The translations under genes and the position numbers were made by a program. Under the pieces are notes generated by a model, which was not told the origin of the DNA, did no database searches, and worked only from the letters and a program-made list of their open reading frames with translations. Positions 23,910-31,520 of a DNA stretch of 64,000 nucleotides are shown one piece after another. The stretch comes from Brevibacillus_D fluminis_A (lineage in GTDB: Bacteria; Bacillota; Bacilli; Brevibacillales; Brevibacillaceae). The first letter of the stretch is position 1, and the number at the start of each line of letters is the position of its first letter. The stretch lies in NCBI RefSeq assembly GCF_052072235.1, contig NZ_CM125436.1, positions 862,001 to 926,000 on the forward strand, read 5' to 3'.

Positions 23910-24910
23910 TATAACACCTGAATGTCTTTTTCCGGATCGAGCTTTTTCGCCAATTGCTCCTCGCCACGATGAATCCAGCCGACGAACGAATCGCGGATTT
24001 GCAGCTGTTTATCCAAATAGACGACGGCGACAAACATATAATGGCTTTTGCCGTGAAATTTGGAGCGGTAGCGCAGGTCGATCCATTTCACCTCGTACCC
24101 GAAATCATGTTCCTTCACGAGGGGATGGGCGAAGCTGGTAAAGTACAGGAAAGATTGGACTTTGTAATCCTGCTTGGCGATGCGGACGATGTCCGATTCC
24201 GGCTTGATCACAAACGAGTCGAGAACGATTGGCTCGCTGCCGTGCATTTCGCCGACGTGCCAATGCGTCGCGGTCTTAACAATCATGGTCCATTGCTGCC
24301 AAGAATGCGTCGGAATGAGCCAGTATTTCCCCTTTTGCTTGAGCGCTTTCTCGGCCGTCACCAAAGCGCGCTGGTGCACGCGGTAGCGCCAGACATAATA
24401 GCAGGCGATCAGCACGTAAATGACTAAAAAGGATTTGCCAGGGTCCGCTCCGGCCAGCCACATGCCCAAGCCGAGCAGGTGCATGGCGAAAATGAACGGA
24501 TCGAAAATGAACATCGTGTCCAATGCAATCCAGCGCTTGTAAAACGGAAAAAGCCCTTTGGTTCCGTAAGAATTGAACAAGTCGACAAACACATGAAGAA
24601 CAACGGCCAAAAAGGTCCACCCCAGCAGATGAAGCCAGAGAGTTTGCGGATAAAGCCATTGTATGACGCCGAAAATCAGCAGCGTCCACACAAAGATCGC
24701 TGGAATGGAGTGGGAGATTCCGCGATGGTTGCGTATATAAGCGGCACTTCCCAGCACGCGCGTGAATCCGTCCAAATCGGGGGCTTGCGAACCGATGACC
24801 GTTCCAAGCAGAACCGTTTCCGCCAGTCCGGGAACAGCGGCGACCGCCGGGTCAAGATGAGCCAGGCCTGCTAATCCGAATCCCATGACGAAGTGTGTGG
24901 CGGTATCCAT
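23909..24910 (-). CDS. yfhP: YfhP-type membrane-bound metal-dependent hydrolase family protein
   Basis: A 333-residue protein: the N-terminal half is a YdjM-like membrane domain with conserved acidic/histidine motifs (DTATHF, GSQAPDLDGF, RGISHS, HVFVDLFNSYG) across four or five helices, and the soluble C-terminal half has alternating strands. This matches B. subtilis YfhP, a membrane metal-dependent hydrolase family member of unknown reaction. It is divergent from a unit containing mutY, just as yfhP neighbours yfhQ (mutY) in B. subtilis. AAAGGAGGAG lies 12 bases before ATG, and a minus-strand TATAAT lies within 60 bases upstream. Confidence 0.82.
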   Translation of the reverse strand: MDTATHFVMGFGLAGLAHLDPAVAAVPGLAETVLLGTVIGSQAPDLDGFTRVLGSAAYIRNHRGISHSIPAIFVWTLLIFGVIQWLYPQTLWLHLLGWTFLAVVLHVFVDLFNSYGTKGLFPFYKRWIALDTMFIFDPFIFAMHLLGLGMWLAGADPGKSFLVIYVLIACYYVWRYRVHQRALVTAEKALKQKGKYWLIPTHSWQQWTMIVKTATHWHVGEMHGSEPIVLDSFVIKPESDIVRIAKQDYKVQSFLYFTSFAHPLVKEHDFGYEVKWIDLRYRSKFHGKSHYMFVAVVYLDKQLQIRDSFVGWIHRGEEQLAKKLDPEKDIQVL

Positions 24911-25089
24911 GGGCAGTTGCTCTCCTCCTTTGCGCTCAAGCTCGCTTAGATATATTATAGCGCTTTCGATCGTTGATTTTCCATGAAGCCATTATTTTGT
25001 ATGCCCAGATTTTTACCCTCCTCTTGTGGAGCCTAAACCTGTTCCGCTAAGATGGAGAGAGTTGTCTGCATGGACTGGAGGCGAATCGC

Positions 25090-25374
25090 ATGTACACGAT
25101 TTTTGTCGAGTACCGCATTTTACCGGAAAAGCGTGAAGCGTATTTCCACTATATGAGCACCATTCCCGCCCAAATCAGTGAGCGCGGCGGCATTGGCTAC
25201 CGGCACTTGGAAGGTGTGGAGCAGCCGAACACGTTTGTGGAGGCGTTTGAGGTCGAACAGCTTGAGACATATCAGGCGATCCGCAGCTGGCGGCTGTCCG
25301 ACACCGAGTTGCCGACCTTCATCAGCGGAGGCGCTGCCAAACTGCACATGTGGGCGTTTGCACCAAAGGAGTGA
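25090..25374 (+). CDS. Small protein with dimeric alpha/beta-barrel (ABM-like) pattern
   Basis: A 94-residue protein with the pattern of a ferredoxin-like ABM or NIPSNAP fold: an opening strand (TIFVEYRI), a helix with FHYMSTIPAQ, a second strand (RHLEGVEQPNTFVEAFEV), and a second helix. GGAGGCG is 7 bases before ATG. The stop codon overlaps the AAGGAGTGA site of mutY, so they form one operon. No function can be assigned; a role tied to oxidative damage is only suggested by the neighbour. Confidence 0.7.
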   Translation: MYTIFVEYRILPEKREAYFHYMSTIPAQISERGGIGYRHLEGVEQPNTFVEAFEVEQLETYQAIRSWRLSDTELPTFISGGAAKLHMWAFAPKE

Positions 25375-25385
25375 AACCGCACAAA

Positions 25386-26483
25386 ATGAAAACAAGCACC
25401 AAAGCGATTCCAAAGCTGCCTGATGCATTCGAGGTGTTCGGCTTTGCCCGCGACTTGCTCGAATGGTACGATGCGCAAAAGCGGGACTTGCCGTGGCGCA
25501 TCAATCGGGACCCATATCGCGTCTGGGTCTCGGAAATCATGCTGCAGCAGACGCGCGTGGAGACGGTCAAACCGTATTACCACAATTTCATGGAAAAATT
25601 CCCGACGATCACCGCGCTTGCCGACGCACCGGAAGAAGAGGTGCTGAAAGCATGGGAAGGATTGGGGTATTACTCGCGGGCGCGAAATCTGCAAGCCGCT
25701 GCACGGGAAGTAAAGACGCTGTACGGCGGAGAAGTGCCTGACACGCTCGAGGAAATCTCCAGGCTGAAGGGCGTCGGTCCCTACACGGCTGGCGCGATTT
25801 TGAGCATTGCCTATGAGAAGCCTGAGCCGGCCGTGGACGGGAATGTCATGCGCGTGTTTTCCCGCCTGCTCCTGATGCACGATGACATCGCGAAGCCTGC
25901 GACCCGAATCAAAACCGAACAGCTCGTGCGGCAGACCATCCCGCATGGAAGAGCGGGCGATTTCAACCAGGCTTTGATGGAGCTGGGCGCGACCGTCTGC
26001 CTGCCCCGCACGCCGCAATGCTTGACCTGTCCGGTGTTCGACTATTGCCTCGCCCGCAGGGAAGGCGTCCAGCACGAACTGCCGGTCAAATCGAAAGCGA
26101 AGCCGCCGCGTGAAGTCAATTATTTGGTCGCCGTCATTCCGTATGCAGGCGCATTGCTGCTGAACAAGCGTCCCAACACCGGACTTTTGGCCGATATGTG
26201 GGAGCTGCCGATGGTGGAAACGGCAGGCAAGCGCACGCCAGAAGACGAGCTGGCCGAATTTTTGCTGGAGCAGTATGGCGTAGATGTGAAAGTGGGCGAG
26301 CAGCTGCCGACGGTTCAGCATACGTTTTCCCATCTCCATTGGAATTTGCATGTCTATGCCTGCAGCGTCATCGAAGCGGGAGAACTCCCTGCCTCAGCGG
26401 TTTTTGCCACGCCGCAGGAATGGGCGGACTTTGCGTTTCCCGTCGCGTTTCAAAAGATTTTGGAATATATTTCGCATTCGTAA
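25386..26483 (+). CDS. mutY: A/G-specific adenine glycosylase MutY
   Basis: A 365-residue DNA glycosylase that removes adenine mispaired with 8-oxoguanine. The catalytic glutamate is in VSEIMLQQTRVET near residue 44, the helix-hairpin-helix is LKGVGPYTAGAI near 126-137, the catalytic aspartate lies in VDGNVMRVF near 151, and the 4Fe-4S cluster has four cysteines spaced C-x6-C-x2-C-x5-C near 205-221. The C-terminal NUDIX-like 8-oxoG recognition domain is complete (LLADMWELP, FSHLHW). ATG at 25386 is 12 bases after AAGGAG. It follows the ABM-like gene in an operon divergent from yfhP. Confidence 0.95.
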   Translation: MKTSTKAIPKLPDAFEVFGFARDLLEWYDAQKRDLPWRINRDPYRVWVSEIMLQQTRVETVKPYYHNFMEKFPTITALADAPEEEVLKAWEGLGYYSRARNLQAAAREVKTLYGGEVPDTLEEISRLKGVGPYTAGAILSIAYEKPEPAVDGNVMRVFSRLLLMHDDIAKPATRIKTEQLVRQTIPHGRAGDFNQALMELGATVCLPRTPQCLTCPVFDYCLARREGVQHELPVKSKAKPPREVNYLVAVIPYAGALLLNKRPNTGLLADMWELPMVETAGKRTPEDELAEFLLEQYGVDVKVGEQLPTVQHTFSHLHWNLHVYACSVIEAGELPASAVFATPQEWADFAFPVAFQKILEYISHS

Positions 26484-26494
26484 TGAAAAAAAGA

Positions 26495-26542
26495 AAGCGG
26501 CCTGCCTGAACATTTTACGATGTCGGCAGCCGCTTCTTTTTT
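26495..26542 (+). terminator. Bidirectional terminator between mutY and the S66 peptidase gene
   Basis: AAGCGGC-TGCC pairs with GGCA-GCCGCTT across a loop of about 22 bases, followed by a T-run; A-rich on the other side. Confidence 0.75.
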
Positions 26543-26559
26543 GGGGCAAGGAATCGTAC

Positions 26560-27537
26560 TCAATGCTTTTGGATTTGAATCGCGACTTGACCATTTTCGG
26601 CGTTCACTGCGATCGTTCCGCCAATCGGAAACGTGATGATCGGCGAGACGTGGCCAAAGTTCACGTTTGTGACTACGGGGATATGATCCAGCTCGCGTTT
26701 GGAGCGGATGATTGCAGCAAGTGCGGCGTCTGTAACGCCCGAAGCATGTTGGAATCTGCCGATCAAAAGCGCCTTGACCTTGTCAAATCCAGGCTGGTGC
26801 AGCAGCGATTGCAGATCGCGGTCAAAAATATGCGGATTCGAGTAATTATCGTCCTCGACCAGTACCACCGTGTCTTCCAAGGAGGGCATATACGCTGTAC
26901 CTTGCAGCAAATTGAGCGTGCAGAGATTGCCGCCGACAATTTTGCCGACCGCATGCCCCTCGCGCAAGACGGTGTAGCCGTCGTTTTCGATGAACGTCCG
27001 GTTGGCCTGATCCAGGTACCAATGGTCATCGCTCCAGTCAGGAGATGGCGTTACGTCGATCGGTTCTTCCGAGAACAAGCACTTGCGGAAATAATCGAGC
27101 GTATACGCGAACCCTTTTTCCATCGAAAACGTGGAGTAATGCGGGCCGGAATAGGTGATGAGGCCGGTCTTGACAGTGATTGCAGTCGCGATTGCCGTGA
27201 TGTCGGAATAGCCGCAAAAGATTTTCGGATTCCGGGCAATCAGGTCATAATCGAGATATTGCAGCATTTGGTTGGAGTTGAAGCCGCCCAGCGTCGTCAG
27301 GATCGCCTTCACATTCGGATCGGCGAAAGCTTCATGAAGGTCGGCTACCCGCGATTCGACGGAGGAAGAGGAGAACTCATCGCACTCCTCCGCATGTGCG
27401 GAATATGTGACGGTGAGCCCCAAATCCGCCAATCGTTCGTTGGCCAGACGCCTTTGGTCCGGCGTAATGACATGGAGGCTTGTTGCAGGCGAGATGACGC
27501 GTACTTCGTCTCCGGCTTTCAGTTTTTGCGGAATCAC
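26560..27537 (-). CDS. LD-carboxypeptidase, S66 family
   Basis: A 325-residue S66 serine peptidase of the LdcA/MccF type. The N-terminal domain has the GDEVRVISPA strand and the nucleophile in CGYSDITAI near residue 111. The C-terminal domain has the glutamate in LVEDDNYSN and the histidine in VNFGHVSP near 301. LdcA trims the terminal D-Ala of tetrapeptides in wall recycling; MccF relatives detoxify microcin C-like peptides. Without a signal peptide it acts in the cytoplasm. The start is GTG with GGAGG 6 bases upstream. It lies 27 bp after three small genes and is probably transcribed with them. Confidence 0.9.
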   Translation of the reverse strand: MIPQKLKAGDEVRVISPATSLHVITPDQRRLANERLADLGLTVTYSAHAEECDEFSSSSVESRVADLHEAFADPNVKAILTTLGGFNSNQMLQYLDYDLIARNPKIFCGYSDITAIATAITVKTGLITYSGPHYSTFSMEKGFAYTLDYFRKCLFSEEPIDVTPSPDWSDDHWYLDQANRTFIENDGYTVLREGHAVGKIVGGNLCTLNLLQGTAYMPSLEDTVVLVEDDNYSNPHIFDRDLQSLLHQPGFDKVKALLIGRFQHASGVTDAALAAIIRSKRELDHIPVVTNVNFGHVSPIITFPIGGTIAVNAENGQVAIQIQKH

Positions 27538-27564
27538 AACAAACCTCCTCTATGGGATGAAGCA

Positions 27565-27726
27565 TTACAAGCGCGTGATATAGCTTGGGTATTGAGCCAG
27601 AAGCTTCGTATTTTCAATCTCGATGCGTTCCCGCTCTTTATGGCGCAAGTATTCGGCAAATTGCGTTTCAGCCGACTTGGCGCGTTTTTCAATGATGATG
27701 GTAAATAAGATTAAAGAGATCTGCAT
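27565..27726 (-). CDS. Small YrzI-like protein, paralogue B (53 residues)
   Basis: A 53-residue protein, GGAGG about 10 bases upstream of ATG. It begins with a hydrophobic stretch (ISLILFTIIIE), followed by a charged helix (KRAKSAETQFAEYLRHKERERIEIE) and ends in TRL. It has the same length, plan and ending as the gene at 27888-28049. The plan (LFT-x-x-IE, then a charged helix with a short tail) recalls the Bac_small_YrzI family of small sporulation-related proteins, often found as tandem paralogues. Family assignment is from recall. The S66 peptidase follows 27 bp later. Confidence 0.65.
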   Translation of the reverse strand: MQISLILFTIIIEKRAKSAETQFAEYLRHKERERIEIENTKLLAQYPSYITRL

Positions 27727-27761
27727 GTCATATGACCTCCTTCCTGTTCAAGATAACCCAG

Positions 27762-27827
27762 TCAGGTACCATCCAGCACCTTGACTCCTACAATCTTCAT
27801 TAGCTGACGGCGTTGCTTTTTATCCAT
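27762..27827 (-). CDS. Possible 21-residue basic peptide
   Basis: ATG with a GGAGGGG site 6 bases upstream opens a 21-codon frame (MDKKQRRQLMKIVGVKVLDGT) between the two YrzI-like genes and in the same direction. The peptide is basic at its N-terminus. The strong site and position favour translation, but the ORF is too short to be sure. Confidence 0.45.
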   Translation of the reverse strand: MDKKQRRQLMKIVGVKVLDGT

Positions 27828-27887
27828 CTGACACCCCTCCTGTTCTTGTGATAAACCATATGGCGCAAACTTTGAAAACAAACCTTC

Positions 27888-28049
27888 TTACAGGCGGCTG
27901 GCAAAAGAAGAAATCGAAATCGCCTGCAGTTGCTCCGCTTCATTGCGGGCTTGAATCAGCTGCTCTTCGCGGAAGCGAGCGGCGCTTTTCTCCACGGAAA
28001 ATTGGCTGCGTTCAATCTTGACGGTAAACCAGATCAGGTTCAGTAACAT
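27888..28049 (-). CDS. Small YrzI-like protein, paralogue A (53 residues)
   Basis: A 53-residue protein opening with MLLNLIWFTVKIE, then a charged amphipathic helix (KSAARFREEQLIQARNEAEQ) and ending SRL. AAAGGAGGTG is 8 bases before ATG, an excellent site. It is the first gene of the unit and shares length, plan and C-terminal R-L with the paralogue at 27565-27726. A LexA-like box lies about 23 bases upstream of its start, so DNA damage might induce it. The function of the family is not known. Confidence 0.7.
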   Translation of the reverse strand: MLLNLIWFTVKIERSQFSVEKSAARFREEQLIQARNEAEQLQAISISSFASRL

Positions 28050-28071
28050 ACAAAATCACCTCCTTTATATG

Positions 28072-28085
28072 CGAACGTACATTCG
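28072..28085. promoter_or_regulatory. LexA (DinR)-like SOS box
   Basis: CGAACGTACATTCG fits the Bacillus LexA consensus (CGAAC-N4-GTTCG) with one mismatch in one half-site. It lies between a possible minus-strand -10 (TATAGA) and the ribosome binding site of the first YrzI-like gene, a position suited to repression. Not tested. Confidence 0.5.
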
Positions 28086-28099
28086 GTTAAAAGTCTATA

Positions 28100-28133
28100 G
28101 AAAAAGACCGAGGAAAATATGGGCCTACGGTCT
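28100..28133 (-). terminator. Minus-strand terminator before the small-protein operon
   Basis: Read on the minus strand, AGACCG pairs with CGGTCT over a 17-base loop and is followed by TTTTTC. It insulates the SOS-box promoter from upstream transcription. Confidence 0.65.
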
Positions 28134-28157
28134 TGAGCTACAACATGGAAGAGGATA

Positions 28158-28186
28158 TAAAAAACCGTAGATGCAGGCACCTACGG
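28158..28186 (-). terminator. Terminator of the 33-residue ORF
   Basis: On the minus strand CCGTAG pairs with CTACGG over a 10-base loop and is followed by six T residues, 34 bases after the ORF's stop codon. Confidence 0.75.
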
Positions 28187-28219
28187 CGTTGGTCGACAAG
28201 GAATCGCAAGAATAAGCAT

Positions 28220-28321
28220 TCACTTGCTTGTAAGATGCCGGTTATGGAGGATGCACTGCAATGTGAAGTTTTGAGTTGGGTACTGATCTGCAAGAAACGC
28301 CTGAACCACTGTATTCATCAT
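28220..28321 (-). CDS. Possible 33-residue small protein
   Basis: A frame of 33 codons opens with two ATGs after a very strong AAAGGAGG site (about 8 bases). A plausible promoter (TTTACA, 17 bases, TATCAT) lies upstream on the minus strand and a terminator lies 34 bases downstream, so it forms a complete mini-transcription unit. The product (MMNTVVQAFLADQYPTQNF start) shows no family I know, no membrane helix and one cysteine. The transcript could alternatively be a small regulatory RNA. Confidence 0.5.
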   Translation of the reverse strand: MMNTVVQAFLADQYPTQNFTLQCILHNRHLTSK

Positions 28322-28581
28322 TATAGCCATCCTCCTTTCGCTTCAAATTATTGTAAACATATGATATGGCAAAAATTTCTTTCTGTAAAGGGGGTTTTTT
28401 ATTTTCGGAATAATCTTTTTTATCGGCGCAAAACATTTACTTCTATGCGCCTGCCCGATTGCAGGGAGCCGGAGGATAGCGCTGGCCGTCATTTTTCTAT
28501 ATAATGTAGAGTGGGCCTTTAGTACCTCGTACTAAATCATATGTCGAAAAAGAGCAAGATTTTCATCGCAAACGAGGGGGA

Positions 28582-28731
28582 ATGTTACAGGAAAGTCAGG
28601 ATACTTTTTGCAGATTGGATATACTGGTAAATAATGCGGCATCGGTCGTTTTGCGCCGGCTGCTCCTGCGCCCCGGGCTTGCAGGGAAATGTGCGGCCCC
28701 ACGCTTTACTGGAGCGGCGAGAGGTCACTCT
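28582..28731 (+). pseudogene. Possible remnant of an SDR oxidoreductase gene
   Basis: A 49-codon frame contains DTFCRLDILVNNAAS at residues 7-21, which matches the conserved F-G-x-x-D-I-L-V-N-N-A-G strand of short-chain dehydrogenases, but the sequence before and after has no SDR character and the frame ends early. I read it as a scar from a deleted SDR gene. The surrounding 28322-28820 holds no other recognisable gene. An overlapping minus-strand frame with a fair binding site is considered less likely. Confidence 0.35.
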
Positions 28732-28820
28732 TGACATAAAATCCTTTCCTTTTATCAAAAGCAGACAAACGTAGAACTGTAGTGTAAAATAGAAAGACAA
28801 GCCATCTAAGGAGGCCATAT

Positions 28821-29234
28821 ATGCTGATTCGTTCGTTTCGTCTCGGTGATTATTCCGCTATCACTCGGATCTGGCAGGACACCAATTTAGATCGTTCAGA
28901 GACTGAATCACTAGATGCTTTGGCAACGCAATTAGCGTGGGACAGTGAATTAGTCATGGTGGCAGAGCAGGATGGGGAAGTTGTAGGAGTAGTCGTAGGA
29001 ACGATAGACGGTACCAGGGCTTACTTTTACCGGCTCGCAGTTGATCCGAAAGTGCAAAAATCAGGCATTGGCCGCAAGCTGGTAGAAGCCATCGAGACTC
29101 GTTTTCGACAGCGCGGTGTGAATCGGGTGCTCATCATGGTGAATCAAGATAATGAAGAAGTCATTCCGTTTTATCATTCGCTTGGCTATGAATTGCAGAA
29201 ATATGTTACACTTTCCAAAAAGCTCTCTTCTTAG
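28821..29234 (+). CDS. GNAT-family N-acetyltransferase
   Basis: A 137-residue GNAT acetyltransferase of the RimI/YpeA type. The acetyl-CoA binding motif A is LAVDPKVQKSGIGRKLVEA near residues 71-89, with motif B (VNQDNEEVIPFYHSLGYEL) after it. CTAAGGAGG stands 7 bases before ATG. The acceptor substrate is unknown. It precedes ntdP by 68 bp. Confidence 0.88.
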   Translation: MLIRSFRLGDYSAITRIWQDTNLDRSETESLDALATQLAWDSELVMVAEQDGEVVGVVVGTIDGTRAYFYRLAVDPKVQKSGIGRKLVEAIETRFRQRGVNRVLIMVNQDNEEVIPFYHSLGYELQKYVTLSKKLSS

Positions 29235-29302
29235 CACGTACAGGATCGGATCGGAAAATAAGCGCGATTATCTCCATATAGAAGAGAAGAAAGGGGAGAG
29301 AA

Positions 29303-29839
29303 ATGTCGCCAGCTCCGGGCAGTATTTTACGTATTGAAAGCTATAAGCACGACCAATCGCTTCATCGCTCATGGGACAAGACGACGCTGATACATACCAG
29401 CGATGCGGTGGTGATTGCCGGTAATGACCGTGTAAAAGTGACGGAAGCAGACGGCCGGGAGTGGCGTACGCGTGAGCCAGCCATTTGCACGTTTGGCCGG
29501 GGACAGTGGTTTAATACGATCGCCATGATCCGCGATGATGGGATCTATTATTACTGCAACATCGGATCTCCGTTCAGTCTGAAGGGGAATTTTCTCAGCT
29601 ATATCGATTATGACCTGGATGTGAAAGTGTTCCCGGATATGACGTACTCCATCCTCGATGAAGAGGAATTCCGTATGCACAGTGAGCAGATGAATTATCC
29701 CCCGTTTGTTGTGGAGCGCGTCCGAACAGCATTAGATGATGTATTGCAATGGGTTCGACTCAGACGCGGTCCGTTCCAAAGCGGATTCGTCCAGCGCTGG
29801 TATGAGCGTTACCAGCTTGTCCGACAGGATGAAGACTAA
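29303..29839 (+). CDS. ntdP: Nucleoside di-/triphosphate phosphatase (DUF402)
   Basis: A 178-residue protein of the Ntdp/YgaC (DUF402) family, which hydrolyses nucleoside di- and triphosphates with a divalent metal. Family features present are SYKHDQSLHRSW near residue 13, the acidic cluster YIDYDLDVKV near 100-109 and the DEEEF helix. AAAGGGGAG is 6 bases before ATG. B. subtilis has ygaC beside ygaD (ABC exporter); here the ygaD-like gene is 1.7 kb away with a MocR regulator gene in between, a partly conserved arrangement. Confidence 0.85.
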   Translation: MSPAPGSILRIESYKHDQSLHRSWDKTTLIHTSDAVVIAGNDRVKVTEADGREWRTREPAICTFGRGQWFNTIAMIRDDGIYYYCNIGSPFSLKGNFLSYIDYDLDVKVFPDMTYSILDEEEFRMHSEQMNYPPFVVERVRTALDDVLQWVRLRRGPFQSGFVQRWYERYQLVRQDED

Positions 29840-29883
29840 ATCCTTTTCCCGTTTGTAACGGGAGAAGGATTTTCTTTTTTTTT
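29840..29883 (+). terminator. Terminator of ntdP
   Basis: AATCCTTTTCCCG pairs with CGGGAGAAGGATT over a short loop and is followed by a long T-run. Confidence 0.9.
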
Positions 29884-29918
29884 GCAAGGGCGTAGCTCAT
29901 GATGAAGAGGGAGGAATG

Positions 29919-31361
29919 CTACAAAAGCTTTTGCAAAGCCTGTGAAAAGCGTTCAATCGCCTCGTCGATCAGGTGAAGCGGCGCGTGTCCGTACGTGAAG
30001 CGCACATAGCCTTCTTTGCTGCCCAGTACATTCCCTGGCACATAGACGACGCCCGCGCGTATCGCTTCCTTCAGCAGCGGGGTGTCCTTGACCGGTGCTT
30101 TTATCTTGCACCACAGATGGATGCCGCCATCCGGCGGTTGGGTGTCGACCTGTCCCTTCAGGTGGCGGGTCAAGGCGGAGAGGATCGCATCGCGCTTATG
30201 GTGCAGCGCATCCGTCAACAGCTCGATGTGCGCGTCGAATTCGGCGGAAGCGAGAAAACGCTGGGCGATCCACTGCGGAAAAATGCTGTGGCCGAAATCG
30301 ACCTGCTGCTTGGCATCCGCCAGTCGCTGGATGACCGTCTGCGGTCCGATGACCCAGCCGATCCGCAGGCCGGACGCCACGATTTTGGTCAGCGAGCTGA
30401 TGTAGAGCACCGTTCCATGCCGATCGAGCGATTTGAGCGTCGGCATTTGCTGGCCGGCAAAAGTAATCAGGCTGTACGGGTCATCCTCGACGATCGGAAT
30501 GCCGTATTCGGTGGAAATGTCCAGCAGCCGAAGCCGTTTTTCCATCGACATCGTCGTGCCCGTCGGGTTTTGATAGGTCGGATTGACGAAAACCATCTTG
30601 ATCCGATGCTTGCGGTGCAGCGCGATGAGTTCTTCCGGATTGATGCCGTCATGCTCCACAGGCAACAGGAACGTCCGCAAGCCGGCCGATTGGAACAGCG
30701 GCAGCGAATAGCAGTACGACGGGTCTTCGATCGCCACCGCATCCCCCGGCTTCAGCAGGCATTGCACCACCAGATGCAGCGCTTGCTGCGCGCCCGATGT
30801 GATCAGGATGGAGTCGGGCGTCGCCTCAATCCGCTTGAGGCTGCCGACATGTTGGCAAATCGTTTCACGCAAAGGAAAATGGCCTTGGGGGTGGTCATAG
30901 CCGAGATGACCGTCAAACTGCTGCGTCGCCATGATGGTCTGAAAGGACGCGGTCGGAAACAGGTCTGCCGACAGCTCGCCGCTCGCCATATCGATCAGGC
31001 CGTTTTCCTGCGTCTCTTTGCGGATGCGCTGGATCAGCGGGAGGTTGGGCAAAAACGAGCCGCTTTCCACGAGGTGACGCCAGTTGGGCACGCGATTTTT
31101 GGTCAAGCCCCAAATGTCGTGGCTGACGCGTGTCCCGCTGCCCTGGATGCTTTCCACCAGCCCTGCGGCGCGGAGTTCTTCGTAAGCAGCGACGATCGTG
31201 CTGCGATTCACGTTCAGCTCGCGGGCCAGCGTCCGTTCCGAGGGGAGAAAGCTGCCTGCGGGAAACTCGCCGTACGAGATGCGCCGCTCCAGATGTTCAG
31301 CGATTTGCTTGTAATAAGGGGTGCCCTTTTGCGGGACAGGTTTCCAATCCATCCGTTCCAT
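29919..31361 (-). CDS. MocR-type regulator (GntR HTH + PLP aminotransferase domain)
   Basis: A second MocR-type protein, 480 residues. The GntR helix-turn-helix (LPSERTLARELNVNRSTIVAAY) is near residues 40-60, and the aminotransferase-like domain has the PLP lysine in SSLTKIVASGLRIGW near 319, NPTYQNPTG and VEDDPY motifs. ATG at 31361 is used, with AAGGCGG just upstream; TTG at 31376 is possible. It is divergent from the ABC exporter gene 160 bp away and may regulate it, though MocR targets are more often amino-acid or vitamin B6 genes. Confidence 0.9.
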   Translation of the reverse strand: MERMDWKPVPQKGTPYYKQIAEHLERRISYGEFPAGSFLPSERTLARELNVNRSTIVAAYEELRAAGLVESIQGSGTRVSHDIWGLTKNRVPNWRHLVESGSFLPNLPLIQRIRKETQENGLIDMASGELSADLFPTASFQTIMATQQFDGHLGYDHPQGHFPLRETICQHVGSLKRIEATPDSILITSGAQQALHLVVQCLLKPGDAVAIEDPSYCYSLPLFQSAGLRTFLLPVEHDGINPEELIALHRKHRIKMVFVNPTYQNPTGTTMSMEKRLRLLDISTEYGIPIVEDDPYSLITFAGQQMPTLKSLDRHGTVLYISSLTKIVASGLRIGWVIGPQTVIQRLADAKQQVDFGHSIFPQWIAQRFLASAEFDAHIELLTDALHHKRDAILSALTRHLKGQVDTQPPDGGIHLWCKIKAPVKDTPLLKEAIRAGVVYVPGNVLGSKEGYVRFTYGHAPLHLIDEAIERFSQALQKLL

Positions 31362-31520
31362 GACCGCCTTTGCCAATTCCGTGTTTTGTCTCCATTATAG
31401 GAAAAATGGACGGGCGATGAAAAGCGGGACGAGGCAAAACGGCAAGCTGGTTCGCAGTCGCTTCCAAAGAGACAAAACGGGAAGAAAGGTGTAGAATTTG
31501 GAAAGAAGAGGAGGGATGGC

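Noticed and set aside
28585..28737. A 50-codon minus-strand ORF with AAAGGAAAGG before ATG
   Set aside because: It is fully antisense to the SDR-like remnant and shows no family features. The binding site is fair, so it is not excluded, but the SDR motif on the plus strand is stronger evidence.
29973..31400. A 475-codon plus-strand frame over the second MocR gene
   Set aside because: The MocR regulator on the minus strand has complete HTH and PLP motifs; the plus frame is an antisense shadow.
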